Shown in pieces: positions 14,393 through 24,146 of a DNA stretch of 37,211 bases. Origin of the DNA: a virus; IMG/VR virus record IMGVR_UViG_3300031963_008792, positions 1 to 37,211 of that record; one strand, written 5' to 3'. The position numbers and the translations under genes are program-made. Under the pieces are notes generated by a model that made no database searches, had not been told where the DNA came from, and saw only the letters and a program-made list of their open reading frames with translations. Within the stretch, counting starts at the first letter, position 1. The number at the start of each line of letters is the position of its first letter.

Positions 14393-16825
14393 ATGTCGGA
14401 TACAACAATTTCAGAATTACCGTTAGCTACGTACGCAACTCCAAGTGATGTTATTGCATTAGATCGCGGCGATAGAACATATAAACTTCAATTAAATTCT
14501 ATTAATGGATTTACGGGAGCTTATGTTGTTTATGTATCCCCAACTGGAAGCGACTTTTTTAATGTTGGAACTTCGTTAACATCTCCATTTAAAACAATAA
14601 AAAAAGCATTAAAATACATAAATGACAATCCAACATTTAATGGATATACTATACATTTAAATTCTGGAGAATATGTTGAAAAAAATCCATTACTTTTACC
14701 TAGAAAAACTACATTAGTAGGAGAAAATGAAAAAAGAGTAATAATAAGACCTGAAGATCCATATTATGACACAATATGGATAAATGATGGATGTTATGTA
14801 GGCGGAATAACATTTAAAGGAAATTTAAATCCATCAGCTGCCATAGCATACCCAAAATTTATAAGTCCAGATATAGATATTATAAACGTAACAGATGACG
14901 AATATATAAGAGCTTATTATGTTTTAGGGTTTGAGATGAATAGACCATCCGAAATACCATTTTTTCTAGTAGAACCTAAAGTAGAATGCGTTACTTTTAG
15001 TATAAATGCTTTAAAATCACCTATACAGATAAATGTAAATCAAGTTTTTGATTTTTCAAAAACCGCAACATCACAATCATATAATATGTTTGAAAAATTA
15101 TATGATAATTCGTTTTCTGTTATAAATTATGGTATTACCGGAACAAGAATGTTAGAACCATTCTCTCCGATGACTATACCAGCATTTCAAGAAGTAATAA
15201 GCTATCTACAAAACAAAAGAAGTTATTACGAAAATGAAGATGATATTTTTTCTATAAGACCATATGTTTTACAAAATTTTGGAATAGATGTATTTAGTCC
15301 ATCTTTAGAAAAGAATTTTTACCGTGACGTTAAAGTTATATTAAATTCTTTAATTTATGATATTTCCGCTAATTCAAATAGATTAATTTTAGAAGCTGGA
15401 AAGACATTTTATAATAATACATCAAGTTTAATGTTACCAAACGATAATAACATATCTACTAAACAAGCATTATTATCTACATTAGATTATATATACGGTG
15501 TTATTAAATATGAAGTTTTTGAAGATGTTCCGAATATATCGGGAACAATTCATTATTTTATTAATAACCAATTTGTTGATTTAAAAAATTATCTAAACGG
15601 GTCAACTGTTTTAGTTTCACCCGTAACATCATTATCTTCTTCATATATAAATAGTGCTTTATTACTTTCAAGTAATAGACAGTTTATTTTAGAAGAAGCT
15701 TATGCTTATGTACAAGAATCAGATTATGAAGTTTTACAAAAAACATATTTAGATGAATATAAAAAAGAAATGAATCTTATGATTGATTCTTTCATATTTG
15801 ATTTATCTTCCAACACAACAGCATCCACAACGCATTACTCAAATTTATTATTTAATAAAGTAAGCTCATCAAACATTCTAACGAAAGATCTAGTTTTAGA
15901 TACTTTTAAATATCTCGGAGATGTTTCTAAAAAAGTAATATTAAACTCTCCAGTATCTGGATTGTCATTAGATTGTGGTCATGCTATAAGAGTGGATGGC
16001 AATTTAGTAAAAGGATTATATAAAAGAACATTACATGTAAATGACTTTAATGCAATAGTAGAAGGAGGAAAAGGAATTTGGGTAAAAAATAACGGTAATG
16101 TAAATGCTAATAATGGATTATTTACGTGCTGTTCTCAAGGTATATTATGCGAAAGCGGAGGAAAATGTATATCTGATTCATGCACAAACATGTTTGGTTT
16201 ATCAGGACTTGTAGCTTTAGGTGTTTCACCAGTACCAGTTTTATCCGGTGTTACACTAGCTGAAGTTTATCCTTTATCAGCTGATTATGTAGATGTTACA
16301 AACTTAACAGAAACTATTATATATGAATTAACCGCTAATAACAATAGATTAGCAAAATCTCCATCTCAAGGAATGATTGTAGAGTTTTTAGTAAACAACA
16401 ATCCATTAAGTTCAATAAGATTACCTATTTTAGACCAACCGACTAAAATAACAGATTCTCAATATAGAATTAACTTACCAAAAAACATATTAGTTAATAT
16501 ACCAGCAAGCACAAAAACAAATTTCTATCTTAGAAGTACAATAACATCAGATTCTCATAATTTTGAATATGTTGGTTGTGGTATAGTTCTTAAAAAGTCT
16601 ATTCCGTCTTTAGGTGGAGTTACTAATAAAGATTTAGAAGTTTGCTACGATACAACTGAAGATTTTGCGTCTGGAATAGTATACTTCAATTCTGTCGATC
16701 AAAACGGAAATGTAAGTTTCGGTAAAAATTTTGTTATATCTCAAGATAATAATAGAATAGAAGGATATACTTTTGATAGATCAGTAATTTCGTTGTTTAC
16801 TCCATTCGCTATAGCAATGGAATAA
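14393..16825 (+). CDS. Virion protein with right-handed beta-helix domain and helical insertion
   Basis: Residues 1-42 carry the fibre N-terminal block ISELPLATYATPSDVIALDR followed by TYKLQLNSI. From about 45, YVSPTGSDFF and SPFKTIKKALKY mark the beginning of a pectate-lyase-like right-handed beta-helix, and the repeated short strands (HLNSGEY, TTLVGEN, CYVGGITFKG) are its rungs. Around residues 265-500 the pattern changes to long helices (SYLQNKRSYYENEDD and similar), then beta-helix style returns near 525-620 (IRVDGNLVKG, GIWVKNNGNVNANNG, GILCESGGKC). The last 200 residues are a Ser/Thr-rich beta region. Similar proteins occur in marine T4-like phages as structural proteins. Neither catalytic residues for polysaccharide cleavage nor a depolymerase motif can be identified. 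TATAAATA lies 6 nt before the start. Confidence 0.75.
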   Translation: MSDTTISELPLATYATPSDVIALDRGDRTYKLQLNSINGFTGAYVVYVSPTGSDFFNVGTSLTSPFKTIKKALKYINDNPTFNGYTIHLNSGEYVEKNPLLLPRKTTLVGENEKRVIIRPEDPYYDTIWINDGCYVGGITFKGNLNPSAAIAYPKFISPDIDIINVTDDEYIRAYYVLGFEMNRPSEIPFFLVEPKVECVTFSINALKSPIQINVNQVFDFSKTATSQSYNMFEKLYDNSFSVINYGITGTRMLEPFSPMTIPAFQEVISYLQNKRSYYENEDDIFSIRPYVLQNFGIDVFSPSLEKNFYRDVKVILNSLIYDISANSNRLILEAGKTFYNNTSSLMLPNDNNISTKQALLSTLDYIYGVIKYEVFEDVPNISGTIHYFINNQFVDLKNYLNGSTVLVSPVTSLSSSYINSALLLSSNRQFILEEAYAYVQESDYEVLQKTYLDEYKKEMNLMIDSFIFDLSSNTTASTTHYSNLLFNKVSSSNILTKDLVLDTFKYLGDVSKKVILNSPVSGLSLDCGHAIRVDGNLVKGLYKRTLHVNDFNAIVEGGKGIWVKNNGNVNANNGLFTCCSQGILCESGGKCISDSCTNMFGLSGLVALGVSPVPVLSGVTLAEVYPLSADYVDVTNLTETIIYELTANNNRLAKSPSQGMIVEFLVNNNPLSSIRLPILDQPTKITDSQYRINLPKNILVNIPASTKTNFYLRSTITSDSHNFEYVGCGIVLKKSIPSLGGVTNKDLEVCYDTTEDFASGIVYFNSVDQNGNVSFGKNFVISQDNNRIEGYTFDRSVISLFTPFAIAME

Positions 16826-16837
16826 ATATAATAAATA
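16821..16837 (+). promoter_or_regulatory. Two late-promoter-like boxes AATAAATA before 16841 gene
   Basis: AATAAATA occurs at 16821-16828 (12 nt before the ATG) and again at 16830-16837 (3 nt before it). Neither has the exact 5 nt spacing. One could drive the three genes from 16841. Confidence 0.4.
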
Positions 16838-16840
16838 ACC

Positions 16841-17182
16841 ATGAAAATACCACTTAATAATTTTAAAAGAGTTTCTGCGAAATTACAAACAACAGCAACT
16901 GCTGTTTATGTAGCTCCAGAGAAAAGAGCGTCTATAATATTATCCGCTATAGGAAGCAATTTAACATCACAAACTCAAACAATAACATTAGGTGTATCAG
17001 CATTAAATCAAACAAATAGCTATTACGATGTAATTAAAAATTTTCAAATTCCAAAATACGATGCTGCAAATTTAACGGTAGGAAAAATGGTTTTAGCTCA
17101 AGGAGACGTTTTAGTTGCTAGTTCTGTTAATACAGACTCCATAAATTTAACATTATCAATTTTAGAAACTGTTAACGAATAA
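16841..17182 (+). CDS. Small conserved virion structural protein
   Basis: The 113-residue protein is all beta-like, with NFKRVSAKLQTTATAVYVAP, ASIILSAIGSN and an SINLTLSILETVNE ending. This pattern (a strand, TxxxVYxxP, then an alpha-free sandwich) is familiar from small proteins encoded among T4-like marine phage structural genes, probably minor virion components. It has no membrane segments and no cysteine. It starts 15 nt after the beta-helix gene, with two overlapping AATAAATA boxes in that gap, and ends 3 nt before the next fibre gene, so it is likely cotranscribed with it. Confidence 0.65.
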   Translation: MKIPLNNFKRVSAKLQTTATAVYVAPEKRASIILSAIGSNLTSQTQTITLGVSALNQTNSYYDVIKNFQIPKYDAANLTVGKMVLAQGDVLVASSVNTDSINLTLSILETVNE

Positions 17183-17185
17183 CAT

Positions 17186-18346
17186 ATGTCAAAAGGAAAT
17201 AAAGCACAATTAGTTAGCGGAAGAATTTTAGTAAATTCTCCATTAAGTGCTTCGGATGATAGATATGAATTTTTGGGTTTAGCTGACGCTGAACCAAATT
17301 TAGGATTTCCTATTTCTTTAAATTCTGGGTTGACTGGAATTTATTTTTTACCAATATCAAATAACAAAGGTATAAGATCATGGTCTAGTGCTGAAAGTTT
17401 ATCATTATCCGGAAACAACATAAGCATAGGAACAACCGATTATAAAAACAAACTTACTGTATCGGGAAATATAAGTTCAATTTCTTTATCAACACCTACT
17501 ATAACATCAACTAATTTAATTGATATTAAAAATATAATATCAAATTATAATGGTGTTATACTCGCTGACAATTATAATGTTACAAATAATGGAAATAATA
17601 CATTAACAATAGATTTTTTATCAGGTGTTTATATAAACAATAATACATATATAAAAGGTAATTTAACAGTTTCCGATTTAATCAGCGCAAAAAATAATAT
17701 ATCCATTTATGGTGGATTAACAGCAAACGATAATGTAAGGTTTAAAAAAGATTTATTAGTAGATGGAAACTTATTTGTAATGGGTTCTTCCACTCAAATA
17801 AATACTACTAATTTGTATATAGATGATCCTATTATTTATATATCAAAAAACAATAATTTAAATTTAAATGATATAGGATTAGTCGGTTCTTTTAACAATG
17901 GAACTTATCAGTATACAGGCTTAACGAGAATAGCATCTGATAATAAATGGACTTTATTTAGTGGATTAACATCAGATCCTACTTCCACTACAAATATACA
18001 AACATCTGATCAAACGTTTAAATTAGACACATTAAGAGCTAATGTAGAATCTTCAACGATTTCTTCTAACGTTCTAAGCGCAAACCAATTTACCGCTAAT
18101 AATGCAATAATTACTAACAACTTAAGCGTAAGTGGAAATTTAGCAGTTAAAGGTGTAATAAATTCTCTTAATAACATTACAACCACTGGATCTGTTAACG
18201 TAAGTGGTTCCGCTGGAATAGGTGGAAATATTAACGTAATAGGATCTGCTAATGCTCTTTCTATGACTGTATCCACTAATTTATCCGGTTCTGGTTCTAG
18301 TGTATCAAGTATAAGAGGATTTAAAATTGATTGTGGAAGATATTGA
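17186..18346 (+). CDS. Tail-fibre protein with repeated SGN/beta shaft motifs
   Basis: The 386-residue protein is a fibre-shaft type: repeated short beta motifs (LSGNNISIGTT, VSGNISSISL, VSGNLAVKGVINS, NVSGSAGIGGNINV) form a typical triple-stranded shaft. A middle domain reads VDGNLFVMGSSTQINTTNLY followed by IDDPIIYIS and DIGLVGSF, the module widespread in marine phage fibres. The C-terminus ends abruptly with RGFKIDCGRY. The first 65 residues are unlike those of the other fibres and probably form its own attachment domain. It follows the 113-residue virion protein after 3 nt without a visible promoter of its own. Confidence 0.78.
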   Translation: MSKGNKAQLVSGRILVNSPLSASDDRYEFLGLADAEPNLGFPISLNSGLTGIYFLPISNNKGIRSWSSAESLSLSGNNISIGTTDYKNKLTVSGNISSISLSTPTITSTNLIDIKNIISNYNGVILADNYNVTNNGNNTLTIDFLSGVYINNNTYIKGNLTVSDLISAKNNISIYGGLTANDNVRFKKDLLVDGNLFVMGSSTQINTTNLYIDDPIIYISKNNNLNLNDIGLVGSFNNGTYQYTGLTRIASDNKWTLFSGLTSDPTSTTNIQTSDQTFKLDTLRANVESSTISSNVLSANQFTANNAIITNNLSVSGNLAVKGVINSLNNITTTGSVNVSGSAGIGGNINVIGSANALSMTVSTNLSGSGSSVSSIRGFKIDCGRY

Positions 18347-18354
18347 TATTTGAT

Positions 18355-18362
18355 TATAAATA
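18355..18362 (+). promoter_or_regulatory. Late-promoter-like box TATAAATA before 18368 gene
   Basis: Exact TATAAATA ending 5 nt before the GTG taken as the start of the 231-residue protein. The matching spacing supports that start. Confidence 0.52.
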
Positions 18363-18367
18363 TATAA

Positions 18368-19063
18368 GTGAGTGTTTATAATGATCAAATAAATGATGGA
18401 AGTTTTTGGCTGAGAAAAGTAAATGGTTCTATAGAATCATCTGTTGAGTCTTTATCTTCTATTTTTGAAAAATATAGAAATGTAAATTCTTATTTTTATA
18501 ACGATTTAATAAATAATAATATAAAAAATTTTGATGTTTTTTATGATGTTATTTTTATTGAAACAAATAATGGTTATATAATAGAAAAATTTTATATTGA
18601 TAATGATTACAAAGTTTATCCATATAATAATAATAATTTTTTCACCAGAGTAAAAAATACAACAACAAAATATTGGTTTGATGAAAAAAAATTAAAAGTA
18701 TATTTTGTAGATTTAGTGTTTGATGTCCAAGAAGTTGACTCTCTTCAATTTGTTTTCTTATTTAAAGAATTTGATTGTAAAACCGGTTTCTTATATTCTA
18801 GACTTCAAGAAAGATTTTATTTTAAATTTACATCTTCAACAGATTGGGGTAGAAAAATACCAGATGTTGAAACACCAGTAATAACATACAATAATAATAC
18901 TAATAAATTTAATGTTTCTTTTATATTTAGAAATAATACATACAATATAGCACTATTCAGTATAATGATAGAAGATATAAACCTATTTGAAGTTGTTAAA
19001 GTAGATAGTTTTATACCTTTTGCTAAAATAGATTACCAAAATTCTTATCACATATCCTTATAA
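18368..19063 (+). CDS. Hypothetical virion-region protein (231 aa), GTG start
   Basis: I do not recognise this protein. It is rich in aromatic residues and asparagine and appears largely beta (for example residues 60-75, 115-135 and 175-215), with a predicted helix near 20-40 (SIESSVESLSSIFEKY). No in-frame ATG lies near the N-terminus, so the start is taken as GTG at 18368, which sits 5 nt after a TATAAATA box just like the ATG of other genes here; this supports the choice. It lies between fibre genes and is probably structural. Confidence 0.55.
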   Translation: MSVYNDQINDGSFWLRKVNGSIESSVESLSSIFEKYRNVNSYFYNDLINNNIKNFDVFYDVIFIETNNGYIIEKFYIDNDYKVYPYNNNNFFTRVKNTTTKYWFDEKKLKVYFVDLVFDVQEVDSLQFVFLFKEFDCKTGFLYSRLQERFYFKFTSSTDWGRKIPDVETPVITYNNNTNKFNVSFIFRNNTYNIALFSIMIEDINLFEVVKVDSFIPFAKIDYQNSYHISL

Positions 19064-19074
19064 TAGTAAAAAAT

Positions 19075-19082
19075 AATAAATA
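19075..19082 (+). promoter_or_regulatory. Late-promoter-like box AATAAATA before 19090 gene
   Basis: AATAAATA in the 26 nt gap before the 1145-residue protein gene, 7 nt from its ATG. The five genes downstream (22524-25610) overlap or abut and have no box, so this may drive them all. Confidence 0.45.
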
Positions 19083-19089
19083 TTCATAA

Positions 19090-22000
19090 ATGTCTTCTTC
19101 AAATATAAATTTCTACACTAACCTTTCATCAATATATTGGAAACCAGTAAAGTTTTCTATTATTGGAGAACAAATAAAATTAAAAGAAACACCCATTTTA
19201 ACTAAAAATGGTATGTTTTTTAATTTAACAGAGTGTTTAAATGATTGTACTGATTATTCATCAAATCACAATGCGGGTATGTTTTTAACAAACCTAAAAA
19301 AATCTAGAGATTTTTTGGAAGATAATATACCACAAAAAGATTCAAACTATTTGTTAACGATTAAAACTCCAGTAGGGACATTTCAAAATAATGCATCGTC
19401 TACTGTAGTAAAAATAGAGGACAATGGACTCTATTTTAGTATGGTTACTTCAAGTGACACCAGATTTAATGATAAAGATATTTTTACTTTTATTTTTTAT
19501 CCAGAAGGACATGTAATGGTTAAAAACTACATGGATTATTACTTAACAAGTAAATCTGAGAATATGATAAATGGTGTTGAATTTCAACCTAAAATCTTTC
19601 CTGAAAACCAAGCACAACAATTTGATTATTTTTTAGGAGAAAATTCTATATCTTTATTTGAAATAGATGACAGAAACGAAGTTTACAGATTTAGAAATGC
19701 GGTAATGTATACCGATCAAACGAATGGAAAATATGTTCTTAAAAATATATCAAATTTATTATCAGCAAGCACATTTCCGATAGAAGCATCTTTTAATTTA
19801 TTATGTTATGATAAAAATTTAGATGCTTACGATAACAACATAAAAAACAGTTTTTTAGCAAAATATAAAATTACTCCTTTAGATGAAAAAAATTCGTTAG
19901 TATTAGATGAAGAAATAGCATCACAAGAATATTCGCAAAATTACATTGGAATTTTTCCAAATGAAAATTTAACAGACGGAGATGTTTTTGCTGAATACCC
20001 ACTAGCAATACACTCATTAAAAAATTATCAAACTCCGGAATATAACTATAGTTTTGGAGCTACTCTTTTAGATGATCAAAGAGGAGTTAGAAGAATATAT
20101 GAACAAATTTTTTCCGGCTCTAATCAAACCGGAGGTTTACAAAATTTATTCTTAGGATTCGTTTCAAATACGTTAGAGTATAAGTTTAAACCTGATAATG
20201 TAACTGAATTTTATTTTCCTCCTACAGCAGAAAGAATTCATATTATGGATTCTGGATTAATTGAGGATGGAGCTATAGCCGGTGAGATACCTTATAACTC
20301 GGATAGACTTTCCGTTAAACTTCAAAACTATAAAGAATTAATTCCAGATTCAAATCAACCTAAATCAATACCAATAGAATCAAATACTTGGTTATGTTCT
20401 TGGTTGTCTGGAAGTCTAAATGGAGATAAAGTTTGGATGGATAGATATTATAATGCTGCTTATTTTACAATGGATCAAGCGTTATCAACAAAAGCATTAG
20501 TATATCATGATAAATTAGATCCATCTTTAAATTATACTTTTGATGTTCCATCGCAAATGTATTTAGAACCGGGTGTTTTATATAACTTTTTTCATATTGG
20601 GCAGAATAACAGAATTCAATTTTTAAACTATCTATCTGCATCTTCAATTTTACAAATAACAAATTGGACTTCTGATCAATTAAAATATGATTATAAAGAA
20701 GATTACTACGGAATAGTTTATAATAATAAAGAAACTAACCTAAAAGATTATTATATTCAATTAGATGGTTCAAATCATGTTCTTTTTCCCGCAACGACAG
20801 AATTACTTGAACCTTATAATTTAACAGTTTCTATGTGGATCAATGTTAATGATTGGAATTATATAGAAGGATCTCAAATTTTTGGAAATTACTATGATAG
20901 TGGATATGGATTAATAAATGAATCTTCTATAACTACTCCAATTATAACACTGATGGATTCTTTGAATAATACTGCCTATAATTTAAACTATAGATTTTCT
21001 TTATTGAATGTAGCCGATTTAAATACAATTTATACAGATTTAAAAAATCAAAATACACCAGAAAATAGTTATATACAAAGATTAAATGATTTTAATTATT
21101 GGATATTCGACAAGAAAAATATTCAAGGTATAAAATTTAATATTGATAACCAATCAACAGTTAAAGTTGGATTTGACGAAACCGATTTATTAACACAAAA
21201 TTTAAAATCACTAGATGAAGTGTCTCAAATAGAGATAGATTCTAATGAAAATGTTTATTTCTTCGATGTAAAAACAAAAAAATGTGTAGTGTTTAATACA
21301 TACGGAGTTTTGATTGAAAATTTAACATTAGATGAAAATACAAATCGAATAGAAATAAATTCTAAAGGGGAGATTCTTTCTTTATTCGGAACACATTCTG
21401 TTTTAGATTCAGAAGATAATGTTTGGGAAATAGTAGGCGGAAATCTATATAAAAATAAAAAAGTATTTGGTAATATAGGATTTGTCGAATATTTAACATG
21501 TGACGCTCAAAATAATATATGGATTTTACATGGTCAAGATAGCTTAACAAAAATAGATACTAAATTAAATAAGATAGCATCTGGGTTTCCGAAAAGAATA
21601 GGTTCTACTTCAAGTTTACCAGAAGACCCATGTTATGATTATACAAAAAGAAGAAGATATTTAAATTTTGTAAGAGTTCCTAGAGATATAAATTCTAATA
21701 CTTGTGAAGCTACGTTAAAAGCTACAGAAGATAGATTAATTTTATTAGATACTTTAGATTCTCAATTATACACTCTAAATGATTATGGAGATTTAGTTAT
21801 AAAACTTAATTTAAAAGGATTAAACATTGGAAAAGATGTTAAAATATTAGCCGATGGTGACTTTACGGGTTATAACTTCTTAAGAAGATATTCTTCTAGT
21901 AATAAGAAATTAAGTTGGAAAGTTAACATAGCAAATCCAAACGGTAAAAATAAAAATTTATTGATTTTACCGATAAAAACAGAAAACTTATCATCTGGAT

Positions 22001-22527
22001 GGCATAACTTTATTTTAAATTTTAATTCCAGTGAAGGATATGCTAAAACATATATAGATAATGTATTATCTCATCAAGAATTTTTTGAACCAAAAAAATA
22101 TCAAATATATTACAAATATAGAACATCATTGCTCTTGGGTGCTGAGACTGTTAGAAATACAACACTTAACGATATTATAGATATTAACGATGGTTATAAA
22201 TTTGTTGGTAAAATATCAGATTTAAGACTATATAATAAATCTTTGACTGTTGGTGAACAAGAACAATTATATTATTCTTCATCTTTTGTAGCTCAAGATA
22301 GAGATTTATCTTGGAATATGCTTGTGGGGGAAAGAAGTTATATTGAAGAAATTGCTCATTGGTTAAAATTGCAAACACCCGGAAGTAAAAGTAAATACTA
22401 TAACATAAATTTATATAATTTTAATGTAAATGATGATATAAAAATGATTATAGAAGAATCAATAAGAGAAAACATATCTAAAATATCTCCAGCTAATACT
22501 GAGTTATATAAAATAAATTGGTTATGA
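19090..22527 (+). CDS. Large virion protein (1145 aa) with split LamG domain and NHL-like insert
   Basis: The C-terminal half contains a laminin-G/concanavalin-like jelly roll in two pieces: residues about 553-600 (YIQLDGSNHVLFP, NLTVSMWINVNDW) and about 965-1057 (SSGWHNFILNFNSSEG, KTYIDN, GKISDLRLYNKSLTVGEQEQ). Between them, about 690-837 read like NHL or beta-propeller blades (IEIDSNENVYFFD, DNVWEIVGGNLYKNKKVF, CDAQNNIWILHGQDSLTKID), so a propeller-like module seems to be inserted into the sugar-binding fold. The first 550 residues are unknown. LamG-type domains often bind glycans, which suits a tail or receptor protein. An AATAAATA box lies 7 nt before the start. Its stop overlaps the next start (ATGA). 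Confidence 0.68.
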   Translation: MSSSNINFYTNLSSIYWKPVKFSIIGEQIKLKETPILTKNGMFFNLTECLNDCTDYSSNHNAGMFLTNLKKSRDFLEDNIPQKDSNYLLTIKTPVGTFQNNASSTVVKIEDNGLYFSMVTSSDTRFNDKDIFTFIFYPEGHVMVKNYMDYYLTSKSENMINGVEFQPKIFPENQAQQFDYFLGENSISLFEIDDRNEVYRFRNAVMYTDQTNGKYVLKNISNLLSASTFPIEASFNLLCYDKNLDAYDNNIKNSFLAKYKITPLDEKNSLVLDEEIASQEYSQNYIGIFPNENLTDGDVFAEYPLAIHSLKNYQTPEYNYSFGATLLDDQRGVRRIYEQIFSGSNQTGGLQNLFLGFVSNTLEYKFKPDNVTEFYFPPTAERIHIMDSGLIEDGAIAGEIPYNSDRLSVKLQNYKELIPDSNQPKSIPIESNTWLCSWLSGSLNGDKVWMDRYYNAAYFTMDQALSTKALVYHDKLDPSLNYTFDVPSQMYLEPGVLYNFFHIGQNNRIQFLNYLSASSILQITNWTSDQLKYDYKEDYYGIVYNNKETNLKDYYIQLDGSNHVLFPATTELLEPYNLTVSMWINVNDWNYIEGSQIFGNYYDSGYGLINESSITTPIITLMDSLNNTAYNLNYRFSLLNVADLNTIYTDLKNQNTPENSYIQRLNDFNYWIFDKKNIQGIKFNIDNQSTVKVGFDETDLLTQNLKSLDEVSQIEIDSNENVYFFDVKTKKCVVFNTYGVLIENLTLDENTNRIEINSKGEILSLFGTHSVLDSEDNVWEIVGGNLYKNKKVFGNIGFVEYLTCDAQNNIWILHGQDSLTKIDTKLNKIASGFPKRIGSTSSLPEDPCYDYTKRRRYLNFVRVPRDINSNTCEATLKATEDRLILLDTLDSQLYTLNDYGDLVIKLNLKGLNIGKDVKILADGDFTGYNFLRRYSSSNKKLSWKVNIANPNGKNKNLLILPIKTENLSSGWHNFILNFNSSEGYAKTYIDNVLSHQEFFEPKKYQIYYKYRTSLLLGAETVRNTTLNDIIDINDGYKFVGKISDLRLYNKSLTVGEQEQLYYSSSFVAQDRDLSWNMLVGERSYIEEIAHWLKLQTPGSKSKYYNINLYNFNVNDDIKMIIEESIRENISKISPANTELYKINWL

Positions 22528-23345
22528 TTATAGAAGAAATTAAAGAATTTAAAAAAACACAAACTGAATGCGGAAGCGTATTCTTAATAGATGAAAATTT
22601 ATGTTTATCAAATTCTTATAAAATTATAAACCATAATATAATAAGCTTATCGTCATCTCTTAAAAGTTTTGAAACTCATGTAAATTATTTTAATGAATAT
22701 TTTACATATTTCAGTGAAAATAGCGCAAAATATACGGAGATAAATAATAATATAAAAGCTAATTATGATAAATTTAACAATTTATATTCATACATTCAAT
22801 CATTAAGTTCTAGTTGGACTAGACCAATAAGTGTTTTTTATAATAAATTAATAGAAGTTAATGAGTGGAATAATAATAAAAACGTATACCCAAGCACTAT
22901 AATATTAGATTGGTTAAATGAAAATTTTCCATCTAGTAAATTTTCTCCAACGCAAGATTTTTATGTATATATTAATCTATATCAACTGATACCATTTAGA
23001 TTAGATAGATATTTTTATAAAGAATATCAAGAAAATTGTGTAATACCACCTAAACAGGTTCAATTGTCTTGCGGTCCTAATACTTGCGGTCAAGCATTTA
23101 GAGGATGCAATCATACAAGCGGATCTGGAAAGAATAAACGCCACTGGTGTACTAATGCTTATGATGGTTGCGGTAAAAGCGCATCTGGAGGGGTTAGCGG
23201 ACCTTTTTCATGTCCAGTTACTGGTCAAAAACTACTATCAGTTAGACACGAAAGAATTTGTAATGACAGACATACATGTACATCACTGGGATTAATGTAT
23301 TCTAAAACTTTAAATAATACTTGGTATTTTAATAAAAAGATATGA
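22524..23345 (+). CDS. Virion-region protein with Cys/His-rich C-terminus (paralog 1 of 3)
   Basis: This 273-residue protein belongs with the next two in a tandem diverged set. Its first 170 residues resemble them: a helix with LSSS, FYNKLIEVNEW, then a WLNENFPSSKF motif. The C-terminal 90 residues are cysteine-rich (nine cysteines after residue 170) with histidines near cysteines (CNH, HWC, RHTC), and loops of Gly/Ser. A zinc-stabilised or disulfide-linked tip is plausible. The frame is open upstream to a TTG at 22518, but ATG at 22524 makes the normal ATGA overlap with the 1145-residue gene, so I start there. Function unknown, likely virion. Confidence 0.62.
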   Translation: MIIEEIKEFKKTQTECGSVFLIDENLCLSNSYKIINHNIISLSSSLKSFETHVNYFNEYFTYFSENSAKYTEINNNIKANYDKFNNLYSYIQSLSSSWTRPISVFYNKLIEVNEWNNNKNVYPSTIILDWLNENFPSSKFSPTQDFYVYINLYQLIPFRLDRYFYKEYQENCVIPPKQVQLSCGPNTCGQAFRGCNHTSGSGKNKRHWCTNAYDGCGKSASGGVSGPFSCPVTGQKLLSVRHERICNDRHTCTSLGLMYSKTLNNTWYFNKKI

Positions 23346-24145
23346 GCTATTCATTTACATTAATAACATCTTCAGATTCTATAGGTGATGCGTTATCAGC
23401 AATAAATAACAATTATTTATATCTTGATGAATGGGCTAATTCAATACAATTAAGTGCTAATAATTTATGGAGTCCGTTTGTTGAATATTATAAAAACACT
23501 TCTTTAGAGTTAAAAACTAATATATCAAAAGCACAAGCATCCTTAGATAAATGGAAAAGCATGAGCACTACAGTAGAAACAAATAGTGCAAATTGGATAG
23601 AACCTTTAATAATTTATTATCCACACGTATTAACAATCAGTCAACAACAAAATAGTTCTTATATAACAACAATAACACAATGGGTTAATAGTAATTTTTC
23701 TGTTTTATCCGATAATTGTACTAATGGAGTTTGTTATTTACAGACTCAAGAATGTATAATACATGTTATTAGAAGAACAAATAGTTCTTTTGAATCTCCT
23801 ATATCTGGAAAAACTAGAAAAGATAGAGAGTCCGAACCAGCAACAGTATCAGATTCAACCTTATGTCAAACAGCTGACACCATAGCGTCTGGACCCTGCG
23901 TAGTGAGGTATTTCGGAGGAACTGTTGGGTGTGATAATGGAGATTTCAACTGCGGAGGTTCTATATCATGTACAGTTTCACAACAAGTAACTTGCAATTT
24001 TGATCAAACTGGTGTAAAAACATATAGACCATATATCAAAGCAAATTTATATTACAATTATATAGATGAATACGAAACAACTGATTTATTAAGATTGAAA
24101 TTTATAATATCGGATTGTAGTTGGAAATTTGATAAGCAAATATAA
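23342..24145 (+). CDS. Virion-region protein with Cys-rich C-terminal part (paralog 2 of 3)
   Basis: The 267-residue protein starts with SDSIGDALSAINNNYLYLDE, then a helical region including ETNSANWIEP, which echoes the NSAxW repeat of the fibre at 9261, and WVNSNFSVLSDN. The second half has ten cysteines in DNCTNGVC, QECIIHV, GPCVV, GCDNGDFNCGG, ISCT and VTCNF contexts, ending with a beta tail (DLLRLKFIISDCSW). It has the same general layout as its neighbours at 22524 and 24147. The cysteine-rich part may be the exposed tip. It is joined by ATGA to the gene before and separated by 1 nt from the gene after, so all are likely cotranscribed. Confidence 0.62.
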   Translation: MSYSFTLITSSDSIGDALSAINNNYLYLDEWANSIQLSANNLWSPFVEYYKNTSLELKTNISKAQASLDKWKSMSTTVETNSANWIEPLIIYYPHVLTISQQQNSSYITTITQWVNSNFSVLSDNCTNGVCYLQTQECIIHVIRRTNSSFESPISGKTRKDRESEPATVSDSTLCQTADTIASGPCVVRYFGGTVGCDNGDFNCGGSISCTVSQQVTCNFDQTGVKTYRPYIKANLYYNYIDEYETTDLLRLKFIISDCSWKFDKQI

Positions 24146-24146
24146 T

